A program made the translations under genes and the position numbers. DNA of 64,000 nucleotides from Varroa destructor (lineage: Eukaryota; Arthropoda; Arachnida; Mesostigmata; Varroidae). Where the stretch lies: NCBI RefSeq assembly GCF_002443255.2, contig NW_019211457.1, forward strand, positions 18,469,983 through 18,533,982, in the 5' to 3' direction. A model generated the notes under the pieces. That model did no database searches. It worked only from the letters and a program-made list of their open reading frames with translations, and was not told the DNA's origin. This document shows positions 26,589 through 41,102 of the stretch, in pieces (the stretch's first letter is position 1; each line of letters opens with the position of its first letter).

Positions 26589-28910
26589 TTTCACAATCTT
26601 ATTTACTTATTTTATCATTTTACTACGCTAATCATATAGAAATCGTTTATCTAGGATCGAAATTGCTTAAACGAGTCATTGCGATAACCCTTAGTAGTCA
26701 CGTTCGTTTTAGTGATGATCACTTATCACGTTAATGTCGTTCTTCATTATTTCTATTCTTATCGCCGTTCTTATAGCTTGTAATTGTACAATCTATATCA
26801 CTAGCATTGGTACAGTCTTACTATTGCTATATATTACTATTATCTGTAATGATCATAGTCAAGTTAAGTGTATTTTGCCCGCCCCAGTGTGCAGTTCTGG
26901 GCGTCACGTTTTTCCTCATGTAAACAAACAGTGTAATTGTGTGTATCTATTTATCTGTATACCTTGTAGCATTGTCAATGGACCCTAATCTACACTGACC
27001 TTGAACGGGTGAAAAGGACGACAAGCTGGGTCTTTCTGCTAAAGCTGCTACGCGCAAACGCCTATTACTTTTTTAATTTCGTTTTTCCTAGCTTTTTTTT
27101 TTTCGTGTCGTCGTTTTCCGTTGGAAGCTTACGCACGAATGATGTATCTCCTTATTATACTAATAAGTGACTTGTCGTTTTGATTTGGACGCTTGTTAAT
27201 TTCGCACATATCTTTCTTAACAGTTCCTATGCTATTGCGTATCTGTGTGTGTAGTAAGATATTACCTGGGTCCTGCAGGCCTTCTGCTTCGTAAATGTTT
27301 CAAGTCCTACTGCAAAATGTCTGTTGTTTCCTGCTAGACCGATCGTGCCTATCCGTATCTATAGCCTGCACTATGGTAGAGATCAAAAACATCAGCCATA
27401 GAGTTGATAAATTAGCTCTTGTTATGATGCTTCAGCGTAATATAAGTCTGTCAGTAGCATCCGGTACACGGAAGTTAACGATCCGAGGGGATATGAAAAC
27501 TTGTGCCTATCCCATATATATATATATATGTGTATACGACCTGTTCGGTTGATTTATGGGCTTGTGTAGTTCGTAGCAAATGGGAAAAACGGCTGATGGA
27601 TAATCCTCATCTTTATGTCATGGTCGACGACGTAGGTCCGCGACGCTGCAGGGAACTTAACGCACGAGGTGCCGTATGATTATTTATATAACTACTATTG
27701 TATAGTACTGAGGTTAGCTAAATCTCTGTCATGTCGTGTTTTGTGTATTATGAATATCGTCCTGCTTATCCTCGATTCCCCTTCGTATTTGTTGTTGTTG
27801 CTGTCGTCGTATTCTGCGCGCGACTACCACGCGAATGTTGTGTTCTGTTCTGTCTAGTCGTCCCCGATTTTCATGTAATAGTATAGACAACGTCGGATCA
27901 ATGGAGTTTCTAGCTTACCGGAGTCTGTTTCAGGGCCCTTATCAACCTACTTCATACGGAAAGTAACAGTCAAGCAGATGACTCTTGCTGTCGCTGGCGT
28001 CGCCGCTAGAGTTATCGCGTTCGTATCTATTGTTTCACTATTTTGTATTGTACAAATCTTTGTCGTTTGTTTCGTTTCCCCTTGTTGCGTACGTATGTGC
28101 ACAAAGTTATCGCGCTTAAACTTGTCGGGGTCGTTCGTTTTTGGATTATTATTCTTTAATCATTTACTGGTTAACTGCTGTTCGACGACGATTTAGAGAC
28201 AGCGATGGATCGTATCTTTGCACATCTTAGTCTCGGCTAGCGAGAGATATGTATGGAAATAGAGCGAACAGGAGTATAGAGGAACAATTGCTAATACGCT
28301 AAAGCAACAGCTGTTTACTGTTGGAACTGGGAAAAAAAATCGATATCAGCAACCGTATAAACGTAACTTAAGTAAAACAAAAGTTATTCATCTATTTTTT
28401 TCACATCGCATCAACGATTCGTGCCATGTTGGAGCTAGCGTTGGCGTCTGCAGCCTTACGACAGTTTCTGCTACTTTCAACTGAACAGCTTCTTCTTGGT
28501 ATATCACACATCTCGTAACGATTTCCACATATACTATATATGCGTGTGTATATAGATATAAACATATCATCCCATATACATCTTCTGCAATAGCTACACT
28601 TTTTGACGAAACGATTCTAGAGAGGAAATTAAGATGATCTCAGACACCTTTCGGATAAATCAAGCTATTATTGACCGAGCTTAAAACAGAATTGATATAC
28701 CCGTCTCCTGCTTGACATGTACCGTATCTGTGTACCGACATAGACGCCCAAGATCGATAAGCAGACAAAAATCAAAATGCGATACTTGCACGCATTTGTA
28801 TGTTATCATTGTCGCTGCGTCCCGGGAAGAACTTCTGCCGAACCGTGATGAAATATTATGCATTATGTTTTTGACGATAGCCATTGTTGAGGCGTAGCTC
28901 TGACGAACTG

Positions 28911-28983
28911 CTGATCCCTGCCGTTGGCTGGATCAGAGCATCTAGTACAACTGCTCGCCAGTCACACTGCACGTGCACTGGCG
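28911..28983. repeat. Two adjacent short hairpins
   Basis: CTGATCC (28911-28917) pairs with GGATCAG (28930-28936). CGCCAGT (28956-28962) pairs with ACTGGCG (28977-28983). Both are perfect 7-base stems in a GC-richer patch. They are too short to call an RNA gene. Confidence 0.5.
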
Positions 28984-30275
28984 GCAAGCCTTTCGATCAA
29001 ATCACTTTCTCCGAATGAATAGGTAAAAATGACCGGCTGAAATTTTACGTGCAAAACTTTACTCAATTCTAATTTAATGCGATACTTTTCACCAAGTTCA
29101 TCACGGCGGAGTTCGGCAGCTTGAACCTATTCTGCCCAGTGGTCACTATTGGGCCGTGCGTGCCACCTATGGCTAAAATTAAGCCCGACCCGGACGGGCC
29201 ATAAGCTGCGTTGTGCTGATCGCGCCCGCCGGTTTGTCGTTTCGGGCAGCAGAATCATAAGGATACCTGATGCTCATCTAGCGGTCACTGAGCTCCAAAT
29301 GCCAACCGCTCAGCGGCACAAAAAGTCCGATACACTCCACCGGTCGGACGTTGCTAGAGTAGCTGAACAGTGACAAGGGCGTGACGCTTTACGGAACGAA
29401 ACGAATTATATAGTGCTTCAATCGCTAACAAAATCGTCGCTGACCGTTAAGGTAGATCCGCTGATCGAACGTAGGAGACCCATAATGATATTATAATGAG
29501 CGTCCAAAATGAAAACAAGCTACAACAAGAAACTATACAATGAAGCCATATTTCGATATGGCGCACCAATCAACGCAGCGGCTCGTTCCCTACAGGCTCG
29601 ATCGAAGATGCAATGATTCTCTCAGGTTTTTTCTGACTGCCAAGTCTAATAACAAGGACAATCGTAACATAAGCGATATCCGCGTAAGGAGTAACGACGT
29701 CGGCTAGTTATCGTTGATCATAATATAAATTAGGAGTAGGACACATTTAGAGAATGAAAAAGTACATAGACATATTATTATTATTATAGAAGAATACTAG
29801 CCATTTAATTATACTAACTATACAGATAGCAAAGATTATGGCGGTAATTATGGCTGCGCAGTGAATGTCGGGCATTGCGCATGCGCTGTAACGTAAACAT
29901 TATATAGGATAATATGCAGCTGTAAAAGATGGTGATGTCATAGTGATGATACAGTTTGTCGGGTGTTTTTTCATTGGATGCTATGAGACATGCTGTGCCA
30001 AATTTGAGTTTTGTTTTTAATGTCTTTTGTCTGCTGTTCGATGCCACTGTTCTCTCTATGTACCTATTTGCTTTAGCGCATGCTATGAGATGATTTCCTT
30101 GTCAGGTTCTGGCAAACATTATTTCATAGATCACAAAATTTTGCTCTCGATAAATGATTCGATAATTTGGTTTGTATACGTAACTGTGATTTCGAGATAG
30201 CAAGTCAGGTGTGTACTATTCTCGAAATGACCATTGATTGCTATTACTGTCTTCATTGTTTTATGACTGTGACTT

Positions 30276-30281
30276 TTTATT
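30276..30281 (-). terminator. Proximal poly(A) signal of neurocalcin
   Basis: The minus strand reads AATAAA 33 bases after the neurocalcin stop codon. Use of this site would give a very short 3'UTR. Neuronal genes often use distal sites too, so a longer 3'UTR is possible. Confidence 0.45.
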
Positions 30282-30313
30282 GAGTTCGTCTGCGATCGTT
30301 CGTTGTCGCCGCA

Positions 30314-31837
<1,524 letters not shown>

Positions 31838-32096
31838 TGTGTGTAAACTGAGAGGAAAGCGAAGAGGTAACCCAGGTTTTGTTGTTACTATACTTGGCCT
31901 TGGTCGTTTGCCTTTATTGGTCCTGTTGTCCGTTAGCTATCTTTTTTGTCGATTAGTTATCGGCTTAGCTGTTATTATCTGCTTTTCGAGATTTGCTACA
32001 GCTGTTCAATGAACCTGTTGCACTATTCGATAAGCTGCTGACCACGTCGAATGTACTTCACACGTTCAATCAGTAATCGCGTGTGCTTCATTCACT

Positions 32097-32117
32097 TCAG
32101 CACGAATCGCGTGCTGA
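32097..32117. repeat. Short palindrome upstream of neurocalcin
   Basis: TCAGCACG (32097-32104) and CGTGCTGA (32110-32117) are perfect inverted copies with a 5-base loop, about 260 bases upstream of the neurocalcin ATG. It could be a dimeric protein-binding site or could be chance. Confidence 0.45.
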
Positions 32118-32606
32118 TAATCATCGGGATGATGCGGCTGAGTGCGCCGTACTCAGTTTCCATGAATACTTGTTGATGTTTTTTTCAGCTGCGATGTAAC
32201 AACGATGAGTCATTACTAGTATTATATTAATTTATATTAACAATTAATAGAATTATAACAATTATAATAAATAAACGTGCAGCGCGAAACGTGAAAGTTT
32301 TCACGCAGGCTTCAACGCCGACGTGTATTTTTCTTAACAAACGTGCTGTAAAAGCGCTAATGATTGATTCTTTTGACTGCCGGTAATGAATAGCAATGAT
32401 GATGACAATAATAATACCAGTGCAGAATGTTGGCTATATGCGTCCTTTCTGATACGATTCCTTTACGTCGAGATGCTTTATTGAACAGTTTAGGCGGTTA
32501 GTCGCAAGGTTACTTGGGTTGAGTCGTGATGAGGTACTGAGGTTTTTCAAGTGTTTATCAAATAGCGCTTCTGTTTTGAAGTTGCATTAAAGCTCTTGCG
32601 TATTTG

Positions 32607-32629
32607 GTTGTTGTTGTTGTTGTTGTTGT
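32607..32629. repeat. (TTG)n microsatellite
   Basis: Seven to eight TTG units in a row on the plus strand, non-coding here. Confidence 0.9.
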
Positions 32630-32768
32630 GTTCGAAGTAATCGAGGATTACCGCGGTAATGATTTGTTCGATGACGATGGGTGATTATACACAAGTGCCA
32701 CTTCTAATGCTTTTTTTGCAGTAGTTTTTAGCTCTATTTCAGTGTCTGTGCGTTAATACCGAGTCAGC

Positions 32769-32787
32769 ATTGATTGATTGATTGATT
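32769..32787. repeat. (ATTG)n microsatellite
   Basis: Between four and five ATTG units in a row, non-coding. Confidence 0.85.
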
Positions 32788-35161
32788 CGCCGAAACGCAC
32801 GTTGTCACCGGCAGAGCACGCAGTCTACAAACGCTGATCTTCAGGTAGTCACGAAGGAAATCGCAGTAGGCTATACAAACATCGACACACACACAAAAAT
32901 ATATCTAGTCGTCAAATATTTGAAGATGAAATAAAGCATTAAAGGAAGCGTTACACAGTAGGGATCTAGGTCTTTTTTTTTCTATAAAATGTGCCCTATA
33001 TTGTACATTAGATAAAGGCCACCACGAAAATGAGAAAGAGATATACACTAAAAACGATTGAAATATATTGTTTGATTTAAATGAACCAGGTGGGCATAAT
33101 GGAGGGAAAAGAAGAGAATTAGACGTCCTCCTTTTCGGAACTTTAGCAATTTTATTGTATCTGTTTAAATCTGATAACGATTTTTTTCACTCTCGGCGCA
33201 CTATGGTGAACAGATATAAAAATTAACCAGGAACGAGGTTCTCCAGATTTCGGAACTGCCTATTAGCAAAGAAAAATCAGTTACTGACTAAAGGGGGTAA
33301 TCAGTTTGAATCAATTGAAAGAAGAACGTGTAATTATGGACAACTTCAAAGGAATGCCCACGTCTACTCATCAGTCGAGCAGTGAAACTATGGCGAGCAC
33401 TTGAAATTTATCGGCCTATGGTGCGGAAAAAACTTTTTTGCAATTTCGGCACGGTTAAGAGAATAGCTAGAAAAACAGACGTACTAAAGACTTTCTGCCA
33501 CCGACCATGGTTACTAATTGAAGTACGAAAACTGTTTATGTCTATAGGGAGAAGATCACACGACAGGTGGCGGCCGCCAACAACCGCGCTCAGAGCGGAA
33601 ACCCGTTACGGACGCTCAGTGGGTCCTAGCGGCATTCTAAAGCACAGCAACGCATTACAAAAGAAAAGCTTATCTATGGAAACCTTCAACGTAAACAGCT
33701 TAAAAAGGGGAATGTTTCATTTGAGCGCACTCTTCGAGAATGCAAACAAGGCTGACGTTAACCTATATCTCTTGGCCTAGAGATAAGGCTTCGTGTCTAC
33801 CCCTTTGTTTTTTTGCCCGCGTATATTTGCAGTAGTATATGTATCGTAAAAGCCTTGGCGCAGCAAAAAGCTAGGCTTTAACAGCAGGCATGTCTTCCTT
33901 TAATATATAATAACTGAAGAATTTACATATTTGTAGAGAACTAAATTTAAAGGACGTTGGCCAGCTGGGAGCACATGGACACAAGCACATACTAGATCAG
34001 GCTAAGTTACTATGAAGAAAAAGCCCTTCATTTAAAATCAATGACATAGCCCCGTTGCTATTAGTGTCGATTCTAAATGACTAGAATGTAAACCAAAGGT
34101 AGGAAGAAGGAATTAAACGATACCACTGATGATCCTAATAACTTGAAATATGCATTAACCGCGCTTGCATACCCCTCGTTCAATAATCAGGTAATAATAG
34201 GAGCTCAAAATGCTTAGTGATAAGGACAGAAGAACTATCAATACCTTCAACTTTATATTGTAAACAATATGAATGGTGAAGCAAACAAGCATCAAAAAAG
34301 GTATCAGCCTAAGGACTCACCTTAGAGGCTGGGTGGCGACAGTTGAACGTGAAGTTAGACTTGAGGGCTGATGGGGAGGGGGAACAAGTTCAACGGCGGT
34401 AGTAGTAATGTATAATCACAACACTTGAAGCATTCTTGGTTTCAGAGGATAGTTTGTTGCGATGATAAGTTATAGCACAGTTAATTCGGTTCGTGCTAAC
34501 TAGTTAGTTGGCCCTTCCTTAGTCCCTTCGGTTTGTCTGGTTATTTTTTGCAGATTTATTCTTTAGGGAAACAGTAAAAGTCGTAGTAATAGTTGATTGA
34601 TAGTTGTATTACTAACATATGGATACGTATGAATACTAGTTGTTCCTGTTATCGCTTCGGAGTGAACAAATTCACCCGGCTTAGAATGGCCTTTTAGGCA
34701 GCAAAGGTCGGCCTACTGCAACTCGAATAATCACGAAGTTCGCAACGATAGCGGCATGCGACGCGGGGGCGTCTCGCGACAGATATTGAAGTAAACTATA
34801 ATATCATATAATAGGAAATTGGTAGACAAGAGAAGACGCGAAGTACAATAGTTACTGTTGTTGTATAGAAAAAAAAGTAGACTTCATTAATGCCGGAGGG
34901 CTAGATAGAGGAGACTGAGAGGGGACTGCCGATATGTTTCGGAAGCAAGGCTCGATTCAGATTAAACAAGAGCTTGGAGAACCTACGAAGACTTCGCAGC
35001 TATGGAGCAATTCAGAACGATAATAATGAGCAAGATAAGGACAATGGTAACGCGTTAGATACTAGGTAATATGAAGGGACGGTTATGCACTCGAAATGTT
35101 GATGTTCTGTGATTACAGCCGTTTAGATGGCTGTTTTTCCTGATACTATTTTTACGCCTAT

Positions 35162-35350
35162 TTATGATGTTTTGACAATAGCTGAAGTTGGTATTGTTAT
35201 GTTCGTCGCTGCTGCAGTCGTGAACTCGTCTTTCGACAGGTCCTGCAATATATGAGACGCCAAGTGGACGCAGATGGCGGGTAGGCGCAAGAGCAGGCAG
35301 CCGTTGATGGTCTGACGTTGCAGATCTGCACGTATTTCTGCAATTGCGTC
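35162..35350 (-). other. Possible terminal coding exon of an unrecognised gene
   Basis: After an acceptor-like GGCTAAG, 62 codons run to a TAA. The reading begins DAIAEIRADLQRQ, has a Leu/Cys-rich middle (INGCLLLRLPAICVHLASH) and ends IPTSAIVKTS. Third positions are richer in G and C than the surroundings, as in the known exons of this window. I recognise no domain, the acceptor has a mixed pyrimidine tract, no partner exon was found, and the nearest AATAAA downstream is about 600 bases away. It could be a chance frame. Confidence 0.2.
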
Positions 35351-35644
35351 CTTAGCCAGAAAGCATGAATTCGTTAATAGAAGCAATTGATGTAATCGAA
35401 AATAGGTCTGAACGCGATGCTTATTATTTGGTTCCCTTGAAGCGGACACTACCCATATAGGCGTAATACTTAGCAGTCCCAGAGTGCGACATGTAGCAAT
35501 ATACGTGTTGCAGTATCGCCACTCACTTGTACGTGAAGTGTCCGTGAGCGTTACCGAATTTTAGCAGTAATTACCAACCTCTTGCTTGAAGTGTGGGATA
35601 TATTCTATTTCCGTAGTGTAATTTTCTTGTTCATTCGTTCGTTT

Positions 35645-35667
35645 GCTCGCTCGCTCGCTCGCTCGCT
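35645..35667. repeat. (GCTC)n microsatellite
   Basis: Between five and six GCTC units in a row, preceded by a degenerate TTCG/TTCA-type lead-in. It lies 18 bases before the ATG of the 143-codon plus-strand open frame. Confidence 0.9.
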
Positions 35668-35685
35668 AGCACACGTATTCATTTA

Positions 35686-36117
35686 ATGGTACGAGTAAAA
35701 CGCCAGGTTCCTGAGGTCCGTGGCAGCAAAAGTAGTTATATAATTATAGGAATAAAAAACCGAGTGATGCTTCTTGCTCTTGTTGAATGTTATTGTATAC
35801 GTAAAGTTGATATCGTATACTTGTTGTCATTTATCTTCTTGTTGCCGAGCTATTGTGGCATAATGCTTGTGGCTATTGTTGTTTGTGCTGCTGCAATATG
35901 TGCAGCAAGCTCGCTGATAGGCGATAGTCAAGTTTCCTTCACTGATGTCTTTGCTGCTGAAGAGCTGTTACAATTTGGGCCTAGAGGCCAGAAGGCCTCA
36001 GCTGTACCGACGAATCCACATCGCGCACGGGCGGTAGTGAATATTCCTAAAACGATGAAAATGAGAAAATGGCGACGACATGTTAATAACAGGTTGCAAG
36101 CTATGTATTTATTTTAA
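35686..36117 (+). other. 143-codon open frame with hydrophobic segments, status uncertain
   Basis: This is the longest unassigned open frame in the window. It has a hydrophobic stretch (YLLSFIFLLPSYCG), then an internal Met followed by LVAIVVCAAAICAASS, which resembles a signal peptide, and then a basic C-terminal half. Read from the internal Met it would be a secreted peptide of about 84 residues. No family is recognised and the length is near what chance allows, so it may not be a gene. Confidence 0.2.
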
Positions 36118-38467
36118 TAAGAGGACTGCATATGTTCCGTCAATTGGTGCTTCTATGGCATGTAGCCCTATTTTGAGCCATATTGACATAAATTTTATGT
36201 ATAATATCTGTAATGGTAATTTTTTTACAGTTGCGTTGCATCAATATGTGGAATGATGCTACTTTGACACGGGCTGAGATGCGCGGTCACACCGTCAGAT
36301 AAACTGATAACAGATGATTGTTATATTGCAACTCTTAATAGAAAAAATGCGAAAAAAAAAAAAAAAAACAATTTTCTTGGAGAAACAAGACGTTATGACA
36401 ATATACATCGTTGCTCTTTTGTAGAGCCGTTGTCGAAAGTCATTTTTTTTCTACTTCTCCATCGAGACTACCTGGACTGGGGAAGGGGGGTATAAAAACA
36501 ACTCGCAATTATTAACAAAACGGCTCGACTGTGTTATCTAGCGTTTAATTTATCTCACCCTTAATGACTCATACACAAAAAATACTATTTTACTATGACT
36601 ACACATTCGTAACTTAAAGGTAAAGGTGGAAAAGTAGGTGTTATTAAAATTTCAAAATGTTTGCAACACAACATATCCTTACGCTGAAATTAATAATAAG
36701 AACATATCATGACCATATACTATCTACTTTAAACAATTTCTGAATTCTCATCTGCTGCCAGGACAGATGGACTCGTCGTTGTTCGCACACTGTTATAATA
36801 AAATCAATTAATAAGAGTTTATCCGATCCGAGAGAAGTTTATCCGATAGTTAACATATGGATAATCGGTGAAATTTCAGGAAACAGATATGAACCGAAAC
36901 TGCCAGGAAGTTTGTACCAAAAACGAAGTAACTAACTAAGTAGACTTCTAACCAAAATTTACATTGTTAAACCACCCGTTAAGTTCCGTTTGTTTCGAAT
37001 TTCAAATTCCGTTTGGGATGGCCATTTAACAAATACCAATTAGTATCTTATGGGCAAACCCGATGAATTGACTTCTTATCTAACTGCGATAGAAAAATTA
37101 GAAAATCCTTTAAACATTCTTGTGCAGCCAGTAAAGACGTTTAGAGCTCTGTCTAGAGATCGGTCTAGACCCGGATAATTTACAACGGCCGTAAACAGAA
37201 ACATCAATACAACCGTGTTTCAACACGCTTCCTTTAGGAATGAATATTCATCGACTGTCAGGCAGTTCATATACTCGAATAGGAAACGTATGCTTTGGAC
37301 AGGATTTCCATTCTATGCACAAATATCAAAGCTATATTGCAAAAACAGGATCTGTTATAAACAGAGTGCTAGACTGCTGTAGAACGTACCAGAACCGGTT
37401 GGCTAGAAAAATTATAAATAGAACATATTAGATACCATTAAATAAAGGCAAACAATAAAAAATGTACTCGCGGTCGAGACTATTTTGAGAGCAGACCACT
37501 TTTGCGGTAGTAGTCCGTTAGGTTGTAGCTAGTCAGCGTCACCTGACTTGCAAGTAAATCCCTGCTGAGCTCAGCTGCGCACCATTTTTCTAGGCATAAG
37601 TGTCATAGATTAACAAACAGCATTCTTAATGAAAACTTCACGACCCACACTCCTTATTGATTGGGGAAACACTATTAGCGGGGGTAGAGACTCCCCAAAA
37701 ATTTGTTAAAAGACGTAAATGAATAATGAATGCGCGTGTCTACGGCCTGCTCGCCCGGTACGAAGTTCGTATGCAACGCTGTCACGGAGCCTAACTGCTG
37801 GTTACATAATGATGACTATCTTTGAGTTTACGAGGTGGCAGATTGGGAATTCAATTTTTTAGCGTAAAATTTGCCGGGCGAGTGATATCTGAGGAGAAAT
37901 TCAGGCTTAGACATTTATTTTTATTGTAACCTTATGTTCACATAGCGATCGTTATGACAACTATAGACATAAAAGTTGAGTCGTTTTTCCTTTGCTAAAA
38001 ATATAGTGATGTCATTTCATCGGCGTCTTAGACGGGTATGAAACTGCGACAGCCTCTGGATGCATATAGCTGCATATTTAGCTTTGTGGAATTTAAAAAA
38101 ATCTAATTTTTCAAAGTTCTGATTTATCCGATCCGCGCGATAGTCCACGACACACACAGCCAGTTGAAGAAGCATTGTGAATCGACCAGACAAATAGATG
38201 TTGTGCTTTATGACGAAGTTAAAAATGGTTGAAAGCATTGAATGCCAGTCGATCGACCACTTCCATATGTCTGACATGCCTCCAAGACTATAAGGCCCGG
38301 TTCAGTTCCCAGCTGCCGAAAGCGTTCCTGATGTATTAGGTTTCCTATGTAGGACAAACTTTGTACTTACAACCGGATACGGCAATATGGGACCGATTAT
38401 TCAACGATGCGCTGTAGTTTACTAAATTGTAACGACATAATAACGATTACTTTTATTTGACAAAATT

Positions 38468-38483
38468 ACACACACACACACAC
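38468..38483. repeat. (AC)8 microsatellite
   Basis: Eight AC units in a row, non-coding. Confidence 0.85.
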
Positions 38484-39928
38484 GTTTAAATCTAGATCTG
38501 TTTCTCAGGAATCCATACATTAATACAAAAGTTCTTATGAACTATCAGCTATCCGATGATTTCAGAATCGGCAATTGATTAAATGTTGGAAAATGTACAC
38601 CAGGAGTATCATTAACAAGCTGTCCTATAGCGTGCTCATATGGAAGATACACGTAGTATCGGACACCTGTGATGGACATATATCCACTTCTAAAATCAGG
38701 GCACCGAACCTATTTCTGCTGAGTCAGAATCAGAACCTAACAGCCAACTTCTCTCATGCTCAATGGGGACAGTAATCGATTTGTTAAAGAATTTAATTTT
38801 TCCATAACAATAAGTACGTTATTATATAAACCCAAAGATGTTTTCTTGAATAGTTTACCTCCAGTGGGGTCTAGACATTATTTGTGGGTGAGAAAGCTTA
38901 ATTCCATTCTACAATACACTTGTTAAAAGTGGATCCTGTACGCAACAACAGATTGAAAGGCCATAGCTGAGAAGTGCCTTAGCTTTTTCTCACAATTTAT
39001 AATACGCAAAGTTATCTGTAATCATAAAAACACAAGCTTAGCAGAAAAAATTGTACTCTGTAGTCTATTTCTTCCTATTACATACGTTTCTTTGATTGAT
39101 ACTTATAAATGCAAACTCTCGATCATGCACCACCGCAATTCTGTCCGTGTCCCATAACATTCTGGTCGGCCGCAGCCGAAAACAGTCTAAGACCTTCACA
39201 GTTTTAATGAGAATATGAACTCAGCGCATATTGATATAGATGATGGCACTCTTTTTCACTCTGTCGAGACTAAGTAAAATTTATACGAACACAAATTTCG
39301 CGCTAGAAGCCTCTCGCGGGTAGGCCCCCGTTTCATATACTCCGATAATTAAACTGGCGCTGGGGCTTCCACAAGTGCGAACAGCATGTCGCTGGTGCCT
39401 TCGCAATTATTGAGGCCCCACCGAAAACCAAAAGTTGATCCACATGTGTCGTTGAAAGCCTGAACCATTACTCGTCAACCTATTTAAGTTTTGGTTGTAT
39501 GTTTGAAAGCAGCGTGTTTCAACAATGCGCTGTTTCTCTAATATAAGTTAGTCACGCCAAATAAATAGCACCGAGTAAGTTAATGACATGAAAAAGACAT
39601 ACGTAGTGGACTCATGCTAGCCTCAAAGCACACTGGGCATAGTAGATTGCATGTGAGTTAATCTGTCACGGTGTAACTTTGAGTGAACAGATTTACAGAT
39701 TCTTTGGTTGGGCTACACAGATGCAAGATTCAAGCTGGCGAGTTTCTGACCAAGTGTATCATATGTTGAGTCTTTCATTATACATAGGAGTTAACCAACA
39801 TCAACAGGCAACAAAGGACTGCCATTAAGGAAAACGCAGAAAAAGCTTTATTATATTTTCTAAGTAGCTTCCACATATTTTGCTTATAGCGTGTAACAGC
39901 TGTTGTGAAGTTCTCATTTATTTGTTCT

Positions 39929-39945
39929 ATTATTATTATTATTAT
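39929..39945. repeat. (TAT)n microsatellite
   Basis: Between five and six TAT/TTA units in a row. Similar ATT runs occur at 29774-29787 and 45657-45672. Confidence 0.85.
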
Positions 39946-40498
39946 ACTTCGTTATATACATAAATCGTGATATTAAATTTGTAAGTTTTTAACACACGCA
40001 TGCTAATTTCACACAGAGTAACCAAGATTCAATGAGTATCAGCGTGAATTACTATTTGTCTGCGGTTCCGCAATGCTAGGAAATCCGACGATCTTTTCTA
40101 TTAGTGATATAACATCGAAATTGAGACAGTTCTCAAAAAATAAGAAGCTTGCCCCTTTGCTATCTGGTAGACTCTTCGTTCGGATTCGAATTTGAAAGGC
40201 CGTGTACATTTTTGTTCTCTTTGAACAGCCTCACCGCATAGCGTAGCAGCTTTCGAGTGGACACGAGGCTGGAAGGGGTGGAATTGAAGGGCAGCGATAT
40301 CACGAAGTTAGGCGTTTGATACAGGTTGTGCGAACAGGTTCAGAACTTTAAGGTTGCTCTCTCATCCTTGCGAGGGGCAGAGGCGGCCCAAACCAAGATC
40401 GCAAACCTGGATCGGACACACGGTCCCGATAAGGGATGAGCTCTGGACATAAGCGTTGGGCTAAATTCTGCCAGGTTTGTTCATAGTAGAGCATGACT

Positions 40499-40517
40499 AT
40501 ATATATATATATATATA
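40499..40517. repeat. (AT)9 microsatellite
   Basis: More than nine AT units in a row, non-coding. Confidence 0.85.
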
Positions 40518-41068
40518 AATCTATTCTACTCATTCATAAATCTAGGCTCTATGAATTTGACCCCGCAAATTACAAGCTCGAAGGTCCACACACAGAGTGC
40601 GTGAGGGCATAACGGCCAACGGCAGGTCCTTCGTCCAGAGTACGTTTAATGCCTGTAGGAAGTATCTACAGGAGGCCTCATAGAGGCGAATTAGCTTTTG
40701 TTCCCTTGGGAACTTCTGCAGGACGTGCGTGTATCTTTTCGCCGTTTACCGCCCTATTCTCTGCTTTGTAAAGGTTTTCCGTTATGGAATGACTCGGGAG
40801 TTACCTACTGGTGGAACCTTTTGCTAGGCATTGGGCTACATGGCCTAAACCCATTCATGGTGGCATTTTATTTTTGTAAGCTAAACAGCCACTTAGCGAG
40901 TCCTTCCAAAACTGCCACCAAAATATCAGTTCGCACAAAGCTGTAATGTCACTAATAAATCCTACTCGCTTAGCGAGCTTCTGCTGGATGTCCAGTCAAT
41001 GAAATAAAGCCTCCTGTCGTCACACTATTCATCCGCTTCCTCGACGAACGGATTTTTCTAATTTATAG

Positions 41069-41102
41069 TATATATATGTATATATATATATATATATATA
41101 TA
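41069..41102. repeat. (TA)n microsatellite
   Basis: About 34 bases of TA units, interrupted once by G. Confidence 0.85.

Larger units (their letters stand above)
17508..30275. other. Gene-poor DNA between the saposin-like and neurocalcin genes
   Basis: No complete gene is recognised in 12.8 kb. Missing 5' exons of the saposin-like gene may lie here. I looked by eye for minus-strand C-x2-C exons from 17.5 to about 21 kb and found none that fit. Much of 26-28.2 kb is T-rich on the plus strand. It could be a long 3'UTR of neurocalcin or simple intergenic DNA. The interval holds the inverted repeat at 23424, the GGTA microsatellite at 23130, poly(A)/poly(T) tracts and an (AT)n run. Confidence 0.45.

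Noticed and set aside
33382..33780. 132-codon plus-strand open frame
   Set aside because: It has no recognisable domain or splice context. A rough estimate from the base composition gives about two frames of this size by chance in 64 kb.
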